From: Trueperaceae bacterium
GTDB taxonomy: Bacteria; Deinococcota; Deinococci; Deinococcales; Trueperaceae
Direction: 5' to 3'
Length of the DNA stretch: 64,000 nt
Assembly (NCBI GenBank): GCA_011389865.1
Contig: JAABTL010000001.1
Coordinates: 224,461-288,460 of the forward strand
Part shown: piece by piece, positions 7,433 through 15,694 of the stretch
Layout of the letters: each line of letters starts with the position of its first letter
Numbering within the stretch: the stretch's first letter is position 1
The notes under the pieces: generated by a model
What the model was told of the DNA's origin: nothing
Databases searched by the model: none
The model's input: only the letters and a program-made list of their open reading frames with translations
Made by a program: the position numbers and the translations under genes

Positions 7433-9849
7433 CGCCGGACGGCGAACTCCGCGAGCGCGAGCAGCAGCGCCAGCGCGGCAGGCCACCCCCACAGGGGCGC
7501 CGCCGATGGGGCGCCCAGCGGCGCGTAGGCCTCGCCGGGCTCGATCACCGCCCCGCCGGTCCTGGTGGCCAGCGTCTCCAGCAGCGTCGCTCCGTCGACG
7601 TCCGCGAACTCCGGGTCGGGCGTGGCGACCGTACGCCGGGCGACGACCTCCGCGCCGTCCGCGACCACCACGGTCCCGCCGCTGCCGCGCACCGGTAGCT
7701 CGCCGACGTAGCGCCCCGGGGCGACCTGGCGCAGCTCCGTCTCGCTGCCCTGGAAGCGGGCCACCAGCGGGCGCTCGTTGACGTAGGCGCCGGCCTCCAC
7801 GGCGTCGACGACCACCTCGAGGGTCGCGCCGCGCACCGTCACGCTCGCCGAGTACGGCGCGGGCCGCGCCTGCAGCCAGCGCACGAGGCCGCCGAGGAGC
7901 CCCGGTAGCCCGTCCCAGCGACCGAAATCACCGGCCCACGAGCCGAGGTCGGTGGTGAACGCCGCGCTCCGCCCCAGACCGTAGCGGCCGACCGCCAGCA
8001 GCGGCTCGCCGTCGAGCGCCATGAACAGCGCCTCGCCGTCGGGCTTGAGGCTGGTGGCCACGTAGGCGGACAGGGGGGGCGCCACGCCCTCGAACGACGA
8101 CAGCGGGTGGCGGCGGCCCTCGGGCGCGACGGGCTCGTCGCGCAGCAGGTCGCGGGTGGCCGTGAGGGCCTCCGCGACGAACAGCCTCGGCAGGGTGCGG
8201 ACGTCGAACGCCTCGTAGAAGCGGCCGCCACCGCCCGACGCCAGCGCCGTCAGGGCCTCGGTGTCGGCGTCCGCGCCGATCGCGACCGCGCTGGTGGTGA
8301 TGCGGTCGCCACGGGCGGCCGTCGCGGCGCCGAGCCAGTCGACGCCGTCGGTGGCGGCGAAGGGCCCCTGGCGGTCGAAGAGCTTGCCGTCCGAGAGGAC
8401 GATCACGTGCTTGACCGCGGCGTCGGTCGCGCGCAGGGCGTCGATCGCCATGGTGTACCCGGGGAGCAGGACGGTGCCCCCCTGTGGTTCGAGCGCCAGG
8501 GTCGCGTCCAGCATCGCCCGCTTGCCGCTGTCCGTCGCGGGCCTGAGATCGAAGACCCAGCGCGTCAGGGCCGGGTCCGAGAACACGACCAGGCCCAGCA
8601 GGTCGTCCTGGTAGGCGAGATCGATCACGTCGATCACGCCCTGCTTGGCGAGCTCGAGGCGGCTCGGGTTGCCGACCGCCATCGACTGCGAGATGTCGAG
8701 GACGATCACCATCGCCACCTGTGGCACGGTGACCTCGGTACGGACGTCGCTCGACACCGGCAGCACCGCCTCGACCGGCGTGCGGTACCACCCGCCGAGC
8801 CCGAAGCCCTCGGGACCCCCCGTCATCAGCAGGCCGCCGCCCTGGTCGACGTAGCGGGCGAGCAGCTCGAGTTGACCGGGGGTGAACGAGCCGGCGCCGC
8901 CGCGCAGGACCAGCGCGCTGGGCTGGAAGGGCGCCGTGACGCGCTCGGGCCCGCCCTCCTCGACGTCGAATCCCTGTGCCCGCAGGAGGTCGGCCATCGC
9001 GGCGTCGCCGACCACGAGAACCGGGGAGGGTGCCGTGACGGCGACGTCGACCACCTGGTTGTCGTCCTCGACGGGCTGGGCGAAGTCGACGTCGAGCGTC
9101 GCGCCCACCTGCAGCAGCGCCCCGGCGGCGGGCGCCGCGCTCGCCGGGGCGACCACGCGGAAGGGGACCGCGTGCCTGCCCGCGGGCAGCGCCACCTCGA
9201 TGGCCTCCTGCGGCGCGCCGTCGACGTCCGGGCGCAGCGTGACGCGGGCGGGGCGGTCGAGGCGGACGACGGCGACCACCTCGGCGCTGGCGCCGGGCGC
9301 GACCCTATCCGGCGCCCAGAGGGCCTCGAGGCGCGCGTTCGGCTGCCGCGGCACCACCACCACGTCGACGGGTACCGCGGCGTGGGGCACGCCTGGCTCG
9401 TCGCTCACGACCCCGGTCGTGCGTGGGCCGCCCGCGGCATCGACCCCGTCGGACAGCAGCAGCACGCGGCGCGCCCCGTCGGCGGCCGCCACCGCCAGGG
9501 CGCGCCCCAGGTCGGTCCGGCCCGCGTCGAGGGCCACGGGCGTGGGGGCCTGCAGCGCGTCGACCCGGGTCGCGTCGCCGGCGAACAGGATGATCGAGGC
9601 GTCCTCGCCGAGGTCGGCGAGGAACGGCGCGGCCGTGCTACGGGCCGCATCCCCGACGCTGGCTGAGACATCGACCAGCACGGCGATCCGATCCTCGACC
9701 GCCGGCCGTTGCGGCTGCGCCAGCGCCACGATCAGGGCCGCGAGCGCGGCCATGCGCCAGCGCCGGCCGCGCCCCCGGGGAAGCAGCGGGATCAGCGCCA
9801 GCGCCAGCAGCGCCCACGGCAGGGCGAAGAGGTCGGTGATGGCGGTCAT
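7351..9849 (-). CDS. von Willebrand factor A / glutamine-amidotransferase-like membrane protein
   Basis: 832 aa, probably membrane-anchored with most of the chain outside. Two hydrophobic spans lie near the N-terminus (about 7-45) and one near the C-terminus (about 790-810). Between them are a first short VWA-like domain (DVSASVG), a stretch typical of class-I glutamine-amidotransferase-like folds (LVLRGGAGSFTPGQLELL and GGLLMTGG), and a full VWA with MIDAS residues in LDISQSMAVGNPSR and the later LSDGK. The type is often found near MoxR/BatA systems, but no MoxR or BatA is next to it here. The ATG is leaderless (TAGGTT, 6 nt). The C-terminal Ser-rich tail overlaps TruD by 82 nt and may be non-essential. 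Confidence 0.8.
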   Translation of the reverse strand: MTAITDLFALPWALLALALIPLLPRGRGRRWRMAALAALIVALAQPQRPAVEDRIAVLVDVSASVGDAARSTAAPFLADLGEDASIILFAGDATRVDALQAPTPVALDAGRTDLGRALAVAAADGARRVLLLSDGVDAAGGPRTTGVVSDEPGVPHAAVPVDVVVVPRQPNARLEALWAPDRVAPGASAEVVAVVRLDRPARVTLRPDVDGAPQEAIEVALPAGRHAVPFRVVAPASAAPAAGALLQVGATLDVDFAQPVEDDNQVVDVAVTAPSPVLVVGDAAMADLLRAQGFDVEEGGPERVTAPFQPSALVLRGGAGSFTPGQLELLARYVDQGGGLLMTGGPEGFGLGGWYRTPVEAVLPVSSDVRTEVTVPQVAMVIVLDISQSMAVGNPSRLELAKQGVIDVIDLAYQDDLLGLVVFSDPALTRWVFDLRPATDSGKRAMLDATLALEPQGGTVLLPGYTMAIDALRATDAAVKHVIVLSDGKLFDRQGPFAATDGVDWLGAATAARGDRITTSAVAIGADADTEALTALASGGGGRFYEAFDVRTLPRLFVAEALTATRDLLRDEPVAPEGRRHPLSSFEGVAPPLSAYVATSLKPDGEALFMALDGEPLLAVGRYGLGRSAAFTTDLGSWAGDFGRWDGLPGLLGGLVRWLQARPAPYSASVTVRGATLEVVVDAVEAGAYVNERPLVARFQGSETELRQVAPGRYVGELPVRGSGGTVVVADGAEVVARRTVATPDPEFADVDGATLLETLATRTGGAVIEPGEAYAPLGAPSAAPLWGWPAALALLLALAEFAVRRYGPEDEGPSSGASTSTLRSSRSKVVA

Positions 9850-9855
9850 CGGGTC

Positions 9856-9861
9856 AACCTA
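9856..9861 (-). promoter_or_regulatory. -10 box TAGGTT, leaderless VWA gene
   Basis: Minus-strand TAGGTT lies 6 nt before the ATG at 9849, divergent from the kinase box 42 nt away. Confidence 0.55.
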
Positions 9862-9902
9862 CCCGTCGCCGGTGACCGGACCATGAGCCCGCTGCCTGTC
9901 GG

Positions 9903-9908
9903 TATGAT
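9903..9908 (+). promoter_or_regulatory. -10 box TATGAT, leaderless kinase gene
   Basis: TATGAT lies 6 nt before the ATG at 9915, a near-consensus -10. Confidence 0.65.
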
Positions 9909-9914
9909 GCGCAC

Positions 9915-11096
9915 ATGCAGGTGAAGGCCGCACCTTACGTGCTCCTCGCCATGGCGACCGAAGCCCGCGGCGAGGGCCTGCGGCCCGTGGTCGAGCAGCT
10001 CGAGTTGGCGGCCGAGGTGTTCACCGACGTCGAGCGGTTGCTGTACCACACGCGCGGCTCGGTGCCCGAGGCGATCGTCTTGGAGCACGGCCTCGTGGAG
10101 AAGGTGGCGCAGCTCGACCTGGTCGCGCTGTTGCGCCGACGCGCCTCGCTGGTCGACGTACCGCTCGTGTACCTCGGTCCGCCGCAAGCGGACGTGACCG
10201 CGCGGGTCGTCGAGCAGGGGGTCGACGCCTACGTCACCCTGCCGACGCGGCCCGACGTGGTCCGCGTCACGCTGCGCCGGCTGCTCGACCGACGCCAGGC
10301 CGAGCGCGGCCTCCGCTACGCGCTGGAACAGTCCCGCCGCTACGAGCAGGCGTACAAGGAGTCGGAGCGGGTCAAGGACGACCTGATCCACATGCTGGTG
10401 CACGACCTCAAGAGCCCGATCTCCAGCGTGATGGGGCTCCTCGACCACTCGCTGGAGATGCTGAAGACGGAGACGCACGATGACGGTGGCGTCGACGAAC
10501 TGCTCAGCCTGGCGCGCGGCGAAGCGCAGCACCTGCTCAACCTGGCCGCGAACATCCTCGACGTCCGCCGCATGAAGGACGGGCACATGCCCTACGCGCC
10601 CGACGTCGTCACCAGCCTCTCCGAGCTCGCCAAGGAGGCCCTCGGCGACGTCTCTGGTGGCCCGCGCGATCGCCACTTCGGCTTCCTCGTCCGCCCCGAG
10701 GCGGAGCGCCTCCAGGCCGACCCCAACCTGCTCCGGCGGGTCCTCGCGAACCTGATGGCGAACGCGATCAAGCACACCCGCCGCGGCGGTTACATCGACT
10801 TCCGCGCCTGGCGCCAGGACGACGACTTCGTGCTGTCGATCCGCGACGACGGCGAGGGCATTCCCGAGTCCGACCAGAAGCGCATCTTCAACGCCTTCGA
10901 GCAGTCCCGGCACACGGTGCACGATCGCTACGACAGCGGCATGGGCCTGACGTTCTGCAAGCTGGCGGTCGAGAAGCACGGCGGGCGGATCTGGGTCGAG
11001 TCCAAGGTCGGTCGCGGCTCGACGTTCTACTTCACGATCCCCGTCGACGTGGCCACGCCCGTCGGCGACGATGCCGTCACCGTCGCCGGGGGTTGA
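9915..11096 (+). CDS. sensor histidine kinase with degenerate receiver-like N-terminus
   Basis: 393 aa, no membrane span. Residues 5-125 look like a response-regulator receiver fold. The phospho-Asp position reads VLEHG (E57), the N-terminal acidic pair is missing, and the usual KP loop reads TLPTRP, so it is probably a pseudo-receiver that senses by binding rather than phosphorylation. A coiled coil (125-155) leads to HisKA with H163 in MLVHDLKSP. HATPase_c follows, with NLMANAIKH, DDGEGIP and GMGLTFCK. No partner response regulator lies beside it. The gene is leaderless (TATGAT). RNase HII starts 9 nt after its stop. Confidence 0.88.
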   Translation: MQVKAAPYVLLAMATEARGEGLRPVVEQLELAAEVFTDVERLLYHTRGSVPEAIVLEHGLVEKVAQLDLVALLRRRASLVDVPLVYLGPPQADVTARVVEQGVDAYVTLPTRPDVVRVTLRRLLDRRQAERGLRYALEQSRRYEQAYKESERVKDDLIHMLVHDLKSPISSVMGLLDHSLEMLKTETHDDGGVDELLSLARGEAQHLLNLAANILDVRRMKDGHMPYAPDVVTSLSELAKEALGDVSGGPRDRHFGFLVRPEAERLQADPNLLRRVLANLMANAIKHTRRGGYIDFRAWRQDDDFVLSIRDDGEGIPESDQKRIFNAFEQSRHTVHDRYDSGMGLTFCKLAVEKHGGRIWVESKVGRGSTFYFTIPVDVATPVGDDAVTVAGG

Positions 11097-11105
11097 CGGA
11101 CGAGG

Positions 11106-11762
11106 GTGCCACCCGACCTGAGGCTCGAGCGCGCGCTTCGCCTGCGCGGTTGCCTGACCGTCGCCGGCGTGGACGAGGCCGGTCGAGGCGCCTGGGCGGG
11201 TCCCGTGGTGGCGGCGGTCGTCGTGCTCCCCGATCTCCCCGGCCTGCCGTACGTCGACTCGAAGATGGTGTCCGCCGTCAGGCGCGAGCGTCTCGCCGAG
11301 CACGTGCGGGCGACGGCGACGGCGTGGGCCGTGGCGGAGGCCACCGTCGCCGAGGTCGACGAGATGGGCCCGCTGCGCGCCACCCACGTCGCCGTGCACC
11401 GCGCCATCGCCGTACTCGGCGTCGCCCCCGACGCCTACGTGACGGACTACCTGCGGCTGCGGTTCGCGACGTTGCCGCAGCCCGAGATCATGGCCCCCGC
11501 GCGCGCCGAAGGCCTGTCGCTGAGCGTGGCGGCCGCCTCGCTGCTCGCCAAGACCCACCGCGACGCACGCATGCGCGCCGCAGCGGTAGATTGGCCGACG
11601 TACGGCTTCGAGCGCCACATGGGCTACGGCGTGCCGGCCCACCGGGCGGCGCTGCGCCACACCGGCCCGTGCCCGTGGCATCGCCGCAGCGTGCGGCCGG
11701 TGGCCGAGATCGCCGCGGCGAGCTGCCTGCCCCGGCCGGACGCGAAGGAAGGTACCGCATGA
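11106..11762 (+). CDS. rnhB: ribonuclease HII
   Basis: Removes RNA from RNA-DNA hybrids and single ribonucleotides in DNA. The hallmark VAGVDEAGRGAWAGPVV gives catalytic D23 and E24; VDSK and the later VTDYL and AAASLLAKTHRD supply the remaining conserved residues, and YGFERHMGYG is the usual late motif. At 218 aa it is of standard length. The GTG start lies 9 nt after the kinase stop. The stop overlaps the PSP1 gene as ATGA, indicating coupled translation. Confidence 0.95.
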   Translation: MPPDLRLERALRLRGCLTVAGVDEAGRGAWAGPVVAAVVVLPDLPGLPYVDSKMVSAVRRERLAEHVRATATAWAVAEATVAEVDEMGPLRATHVAVHRAIAVLGVAPDAYVTDYLRLRFATLPQPEIMAPARAEGLSLSVAAASLLAKTHRDARMRAAAVDWPTYGFERHMGYGVPAHRAALRHTGPCPWHRRSVRPVAEIAAASCLPRPDAKEGTA

Positions 11763-12559
11763 CCGACGCCATCGGCGTGACGTTCGACAACGGCCCCAAG
11801 CTCCACTTCGTGGAGTCCCCGCCGACGCCCCCACCGGTGGGCGCGCACTGCGTGGTCACCACCCGCCGCGGCCTCGAGGTGGGTCGCGTGCGCACCGAGC
11901 CCCGCCGCGAGGACCGCACCGTCGGTCACCTGTTGCGGATCGCCGACGAGGTCGACCTCGAGGCGCACGAGCGCCTGCGGACCAAGGCCGACGACCTCAA
12001 GTGGCTGGTCCGCGCCCGCGCTCGACAGGCGGCCGCGGAGGTCAAGATCGTCGCCCTCGAGTTCACGCTGGACGAGGCGGCGCTGGTGGTCAGCTACACC
12101 GCCGAGGCGCAGGCGCCGCTGCGGGTGATCGCCCAGGCGCTCATGGACCACACCGAGGCGCGGCTCGAGTTCGTCAACGTCGGCCCCCGCGACCAGGCGC
12201 GCATGCTCGGCACCCTCGGTCGCTGCGGGGACGGCTCCTGCTCGTCCACCTGGCTGCAGTCGTTCAGCGCCGTGTCGATCCGCATGGCACGCGACCAGCA
12301 GCTGCCGCTCAACCCCGAGAAGATCACCGGTCCGTGCGGCCGGCTGATGTGCTGCCTGCAGTACGAGCACGACCTGTACCGCGAGCTGTTGCAGGGCATG
12401 CCCAAGAAGGGCGGCAAGGCCTGCCACGATGCGTCGGGTGTCTGCGGCCGCGTGGTCAAGGTCAGTCCTCTCGCCGGCACCGTCGAGTTGCGGACGGAGG
12501 AGGGCACCTTCCACGAGCTGCCGGCGGACGAGGTTCGGCGCATCAAGGGCGGCGACTGA
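11759..12559 (+). CDS. PSP1 / RicT(YaaT)-like protein
   Basis: 266 aa. The PSP1 C-terminal domain carries the cysteine pattern seen in RicT: GRCGDGSCSSTWL, then GPCGRLMCCLQYE, then KACHDASGVCGR. In Bacillus, RicT with RicA and RicF holds iron-sulphur clusters and affects RNA processing by RNase Y; whether that applies here is inference, and no ricA or ricF is visible in the window. The start at 11759 overlaps the RNase HII stop (ATGA). The frame is open further upstream only as a shadow of RNase HII. Confidence 0.88.
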   Translation: MTDAIGVTFDNGPKLHFVESPPTPPPVGAHCVVTTRRGLEVGRVRTEPRREDRTVGHLLRIADEVDLEAHERLRTKADDLKWLVRARARQAAAEVKIVALEFTLDEAALVVSYTAEAQAPLRVIAQALMDHTEARLEFVNVGPRDQARMLGTLGRCGDGSCSSTWLQSFSAVSIRMARDQQLPLNPEKITGPCGRLMCCLQYEHDLYRELLQGMPKKGGKACHDASGVCGRVVKVSPLAGTVELRTEEGTFHELPADEVRRIKGGD

Positions 12560-12580
12560 GCACCGCGGAGCCGCACCCGC

Positions 12581-13525
12581 CTAGCGCGGCTGGGCGCGCC
12601 GCAGTTGCAGGACCCACGCCCTCAGCGCCAGGTCGCGCTGCGCGTACGCGGCCCAGGCGGTCTCGAGCGTGGTCGTCGCCGCGTCTCCCGAGAGGTACGC
12701 CTGCTGACCCCTGGCACGCCAGGCCTCGCGCAGCAGGCCGGGGACCTCGGCGTCGCCCGGGGGCCACGCGTCGGCGAGCGCATCCGCGGCGTCGAAGGCC
12801 TCCGCGAGATCGCCGTCGATGGCGCCCAGCAGGCGCTCGACGGCGGCCCGCCGGGCGGCCGTCGTCTGCGGGTCGGCCAGGGCGGCTTGCCACGCGCCGG
12901 GTCGCCCGAGGCGCAGCGCCGGGTGGGGCGCCAGCGCGGCGCGGACCTCGGGCGGGGCCTCTGCCGGGACCAGCCGCAGGGTCGTGCAGCGCGAGGCGAC
13001 GGTCGGCAGGAGGGCATCGGGGCCCTCCGCGATCAGTACGATCGTCGCCCGCGCTGGCGGGTCCTCCAGCGTCTTGAGGAAGGCGTTGGCGGCCTCGTCG
13101 GTCAGCGACTCGGCGTGGTCGATGACGGCGACGCGATGCCGGCGGACCGGCGGGCGCTGGAGCCACGGGCCCAGCGGCTCGGTCTCCGCGCGTTCGCGCG
13201 GTACCAACTGCTCGATCCGGAGCTGCGGCCGGCGCGCCGGCTTCCCGTCGCGGGTCGTCGTCGCGGGTCCGATCTCCCGGTAGTCGGCGGCCGGCACGAC
13301 GCCGTCCGCGTCGGGGGCGTGATCGCGGCACGCGGGGCAACGTCCGCAAGGGTCGTCGAGGCGCGCCTCGCAGTTGCGCAGCGCGGCGTACCAGCGGGCC
13401 ACGGCGCGCCGGCCGACGCCCACCGGGCCGGCGAGCAGCAGCGTGCGGGGGGCGTCGCGCTCCGCGCTCGCCATCGACCGCAGCGCCGCCAGCACCGCGT
13501 CCTGGCCCATCGGGGTCGGGATCAT
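12581..13525 (-). CDS. holB: DNA polymerase III delta' subunit
   Basis: Clamp-loader subunit, 314 aa. AAA+ features include LAGPVGVGRRAVAR, a degenerate Walker A without Lys, as is normal for delta', then the zinc module C52, C60, C63 and C66. VIDHAESLTDEAANAFLKTLEDPP replaces Walker B and sensor I, with SRCTTLRL after. The SRC motif supplies the arginine finger used by neighbouring subunits. The C-terminal helical collar is poorly conserved. The start at 13525 overlaps the stop of the phosphoesterase gene (ATGA), so the two are one operon. Confidence 0.92.
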   Translation of the reverse strand: MIPTPMGQDAVLAALRSMASAERDAPRTLLLAGPVGVGRRAVARWYAALRNCEARLDDPCGRCPACRDHAPDADGVVPAADYREIGPATTTRDGKPARRPQLRIEQLVPRERAETEPLGPWLQRPPVRRHRVAVIDHAESLTDEAANAFLKTLEDPPARATIVLIAEGPDALLPTVASRCTTLRLVPAEAPPEVRAALAPHPALRLGRPGAWQAALADPQTTAARRAAVERLLGAIDGDLAEAFDAADALADAWPPGDAEVPGLLREAWRARGQQAYLSGDAATTTLETAWAAYAQRDLALRAWVLQLRRAQPR

Positions 13526-14283
13526 CGGCCTTCCAACAGGCGGCTCGCGAGGCGCTCTGGGTAACCCGCCCTGCGGACCCGCCGGATCACCGAACCGACG
13601 TCGTAGGGAACCCGGTTGACCTCGAACTGGCGCGTCTCGGCGTCGAACAGGGCGTACGCCGCGAAGTGGTTGCCGTCGCGCGGTTGGCCGACCGAGCCCG
13701 GGTTGAGGAACGCGCTGGCCCGCGGCGGCACGCGGTAGCTCCGCCGCGCGCCGCCGAAATCGATCATGCGCCACAGGCGTTCGCCCTCGTGGGCCACGCT
13801 GACGTGCGCGCGCGGGACGTGCGTGTGCCCGACGAACCCGACGGGCGCGGGGAGGTGCTCCAGCTGCTCCTCGGCGTCCGCGAGGGTCATCAGGTAGTCG
13901 AACGGGCGCCGGAAGCCCCCGTGCGCCGCCGCCCAGCCGTCCCACTGGGCCCGCGCGGTCATCCCGTCGAGGTAGCGGCGCTCGGTTTCCCCCAGTTCGC
14001 CCAGGTGCCGCTCGACCACCTCCACGACCACCGGCTCCTCGTCGGCCGCGTCCGGGTCGCCGCCGTTCGCGAGGGTCAGCAGCAGCTCGTCGTGGTTGCC
14101 GCGCAGGGCGACGACGGGTTCGAGGGCGCGGACCAGATCGAGCGCCTCGCAGGGATACGGGTAGTAGCCGACGAGGTCGCCCAGGAAGACGGCGGCGTCG
14201 TAGCCACGGCGCCTAGCATCGGCCACGACCGCCGAGAGCGCGGGAGCGTTGCCGTGCACATCGCCGAAGACCAGGTAGCGCAT
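13522..14283 (-). CDS. calcineurin-like metallophosphoesterase (YfcE/diadenosine-tetraphosphatase type)
   Basis: 253 aa. Two-metal phosphoesterase motifs are in order: GDVHGN near the N-terminus, GDLVGYYPYP, GNHDELL, then GFVGHTHVPR and NPGSVGQPRDGN. The GDLVGYGP-like phrase and this length match bacterial members that hydrolyse phosphodiesters or dinucleoside polyphosphates; the substrate is not fixed by sequence. The start at 14283 (MRYLVFGDVHGN) is chosen over an upstream GTG because it begins the fold exactly and lies 8 nt from TATGGT. Confidence 0.85.
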   Translation of the reverse strand: MRYLVFGDVHGNAPALSAVVADARRRGYDAAVFLGDLVGYYPYPCEALDLVRALEPVVALRGNHDELLLTLANGGDPDAADEEPVVVEVVERHLGELGETERRYLDGMTARAQWDGWAAAHGGFRRPFDYLMTLADAEEQLEHLPAPVGFVGHTHVPRAHVSVAHEGERLWRMIDFGGARRSYRVPPRASAFLNPGSVGQPRDGNHFAAYALFDAETRQFEVNRVPYDVGSVIRRVRRAGYPERLASRLLEGR

Positions 14284-14291
14284 GCGGCTGC

Positions 14292-14297
14292 ACCATA
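14292..14297 (-). promoter_or_regulatory. -10 box TATGGT before the phosphoesterase
   Basis: Minus-strand TATGGT lies 8 nt before the ATG at 14283. Confidence 0.5.
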
Positions 14298-14340
14298 CAC
14301 CGCGCCACGCCCGGGTTCCCACGCCCGGGGGCCCGGGCAG

Positions 14341-14422
14341 GGGCGCACGCGCGGGACGCGCGCACGCGGGGGGCGCGCACGCGCGGGGGGCGCGCGCACG
14401 CGGGGGGCGCGCGCACGCACGG
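14341..14422. repeat. degenerate tandem repeat of GGGGG + alternating CG/CA units
   Basis: Four to five imperfect units of about 17 bp, each a run of G followed by alternating pyrimidine-purine such as GCGCGCGCACGCG. It sits between two divergent genes and just upstream of the PEGA gene promoter. The G runs and alternating CG/CA could adopt G-rich or Z-form structure, but that is inference. Confidence 0.7.
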
Positions 14423-14473
14423 GGACGACCTCACGCGCGGGCCCGCGGCCCAGAACGGGGGGCGAGCGACTGC

Positions 14474-14479
14474 TAGACT
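14474..14479 (+). promoter_or_regulatory. -10 box TAGACT, leaderless PEGA gene
   Basis: TAGACT lies 7 nt before the ATG at 14487. Confidence 0.6.
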
Positions 14480-14486
14480 GGCGCGG

Positions 14487-15662
14487 ATGCAGGCCTCCCG
14501 GGCGGTACCCCGATTCGTCGCCCCACCGTCCGACCCGAGGACGTCGTCGTTCTCGAGGCGCCGGCGCTGGTGGTCGGGTGCGGTCGTGTGGCTGCTGTGC
14601 GCGTGGGCGCCGCTGGCGTTCGCGGAGGGTTTCGCGATCCCGGACTTCCCGCCACGAGGCGACGTGCCCGAGGCCGTCGCCGAGACGTTCATGAGCGCGT
14701 TGCGTGCCGAGCTGGCGGCCCGCGGTCTGCGCGTCAGCAGCGCGCCGCTGGTCACCGCCGGCATCGCGGGCAGCCTCGAGCCGGCGTTCGGCGAGCTGGT
14801 CGCCGACCTGGAGGGCACCCGCTACGCCGTGCTCGGCGAGATCCTGGAGCGCGACTCGCTCGACGGACCCTACGCCGTCGATCTGGTGATGGTCGACGCG
14901 GTCGGCGGCCGCTCGAGCGACCTCGTCTCGCGGGCCTTCGGACTCGCGACCCAGGACGCGGTCGTCCAGGACGTCGCGGCGATCCTGCTGGCCTTCACGG
15001 TGCCCGACGTGGTCTTGCCGCCGGGCGATGCGGGGCTGTTCATCTCGACCGCACCGAGCGGCGCCGAGGTGCGGGTCGAGGGCACGGTCGTCGGCGTCTC
15101 GGGGGCGATCGATCTCCTCAACCTCCGGCCCGGGCGCTACGAGATCGAGGTGCGGCTGCCGGGCTACCTGCCCGAGGTCCGGAGCCTCGAGCTGCGCAGC
15201 GGCGACACCCGGTTCCTCCACGTGGTGCTGACCGAGATCGTCGGCGGCAGCCTGCAGGTGCTCGCGTTCCCCGACGCCGAGGTGTGGTTCGAGGGTCGCC
15301 ACGCGGGCACGACGCCGGCCACCCTCACGGCGCTGCCGGGCGACGTCGAGGTCGAGCTCCGCCGCCCCGGTTTCGTTTCGCGCAGCTTCACCGTGCCCGT
15401 GCGCAGCTTCCGGGTGACCAGGGTCGACGCCGTCCTCGAGCCGCTCGGCCAACCGATGATCGTGTGGTCCTTGGACGAGCGCGCCAGGGTGCTGATCGAC
15501 GCGCAGCTGTACGAGGAGGGCTACGCCCTCATCGGCGTCGGCCTGCGCACGATCGAGGTGCTCCAGGCCGGCGAGGTGCGGCGGTGGCGGCGCGCGCTGC
15601 CCGAGGAGGGCGTCTTCGAGCTCGACCTCGAGACCGGCGAACTGCGGTTGATCTACCCCTGA
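14487..15662 (+). CDS. exported PEGA-repeat protein
   Basis: 391 aa. A basic stretch (RRRRWW) and a hydrophobic segment ending in AFA at about 27-46 look like a signal peptide. A first domain (about 50-170) may bind or oligomerise. Then come two clear PEGA repeats: LFISTAPSGAEVRVEG with LRPGRYEIEVRLPGY, and LQVLAFPDAEVWFEG with LPGDVEVELRRPGF. A weaker third follows near the end (ARVLIDAQLYEEG). PEGA units are small beta modules found in surface proteins that bind other proteins or wall components; a specific function is unknown. The gene is leaderless and convergent with the next one. Confidence 0.8.
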   Translation: MQASRAVPRFVAPPSDPRTSSFSRRRRWWSGAVVWLLCAWAPLAFAEGFAIPDFPPRGDVPEAVAETFMSALRAELAARGLRVSSAPLVTAGIAGSLEPAFGELVADLEGTRYAVLGEILERDSLDGPYAVDLVMVDAVGGRSSDLVSRAFGLATQDAVVQDVAAILLAFTVPDVVLPPGDAGLFISTAPSGAEVRVEGTVVGVSGAIDLLNLRPGRYEIEVRLPGYLPEVRSLELRSGDTRFLHVVLTEIVGGSLQVLAFPDAEVWFEGRHAGTTPATLTALPGDVEVELRRPGFVSRSFTVPVRSFRVTRVDAVLEPLGQPMIVWSLDERARVLIDAQLYEEGYALIGVGLRTIEVLQAGEVRRWRRALPEEGVFELDLETGELRLIYP

Positions 15663-15694
15663 CCGGCGGTGGCGGAGCGGCCTGACGCCGCGGC

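Noticed and set aside
12581..13945. An upstream-extended delta' frame
   Set aside because: The extra N-terminus is a shadow of the phosphoesterase; MIPTPMGQ at 13525 begins the fold and overlaps the previous stop.
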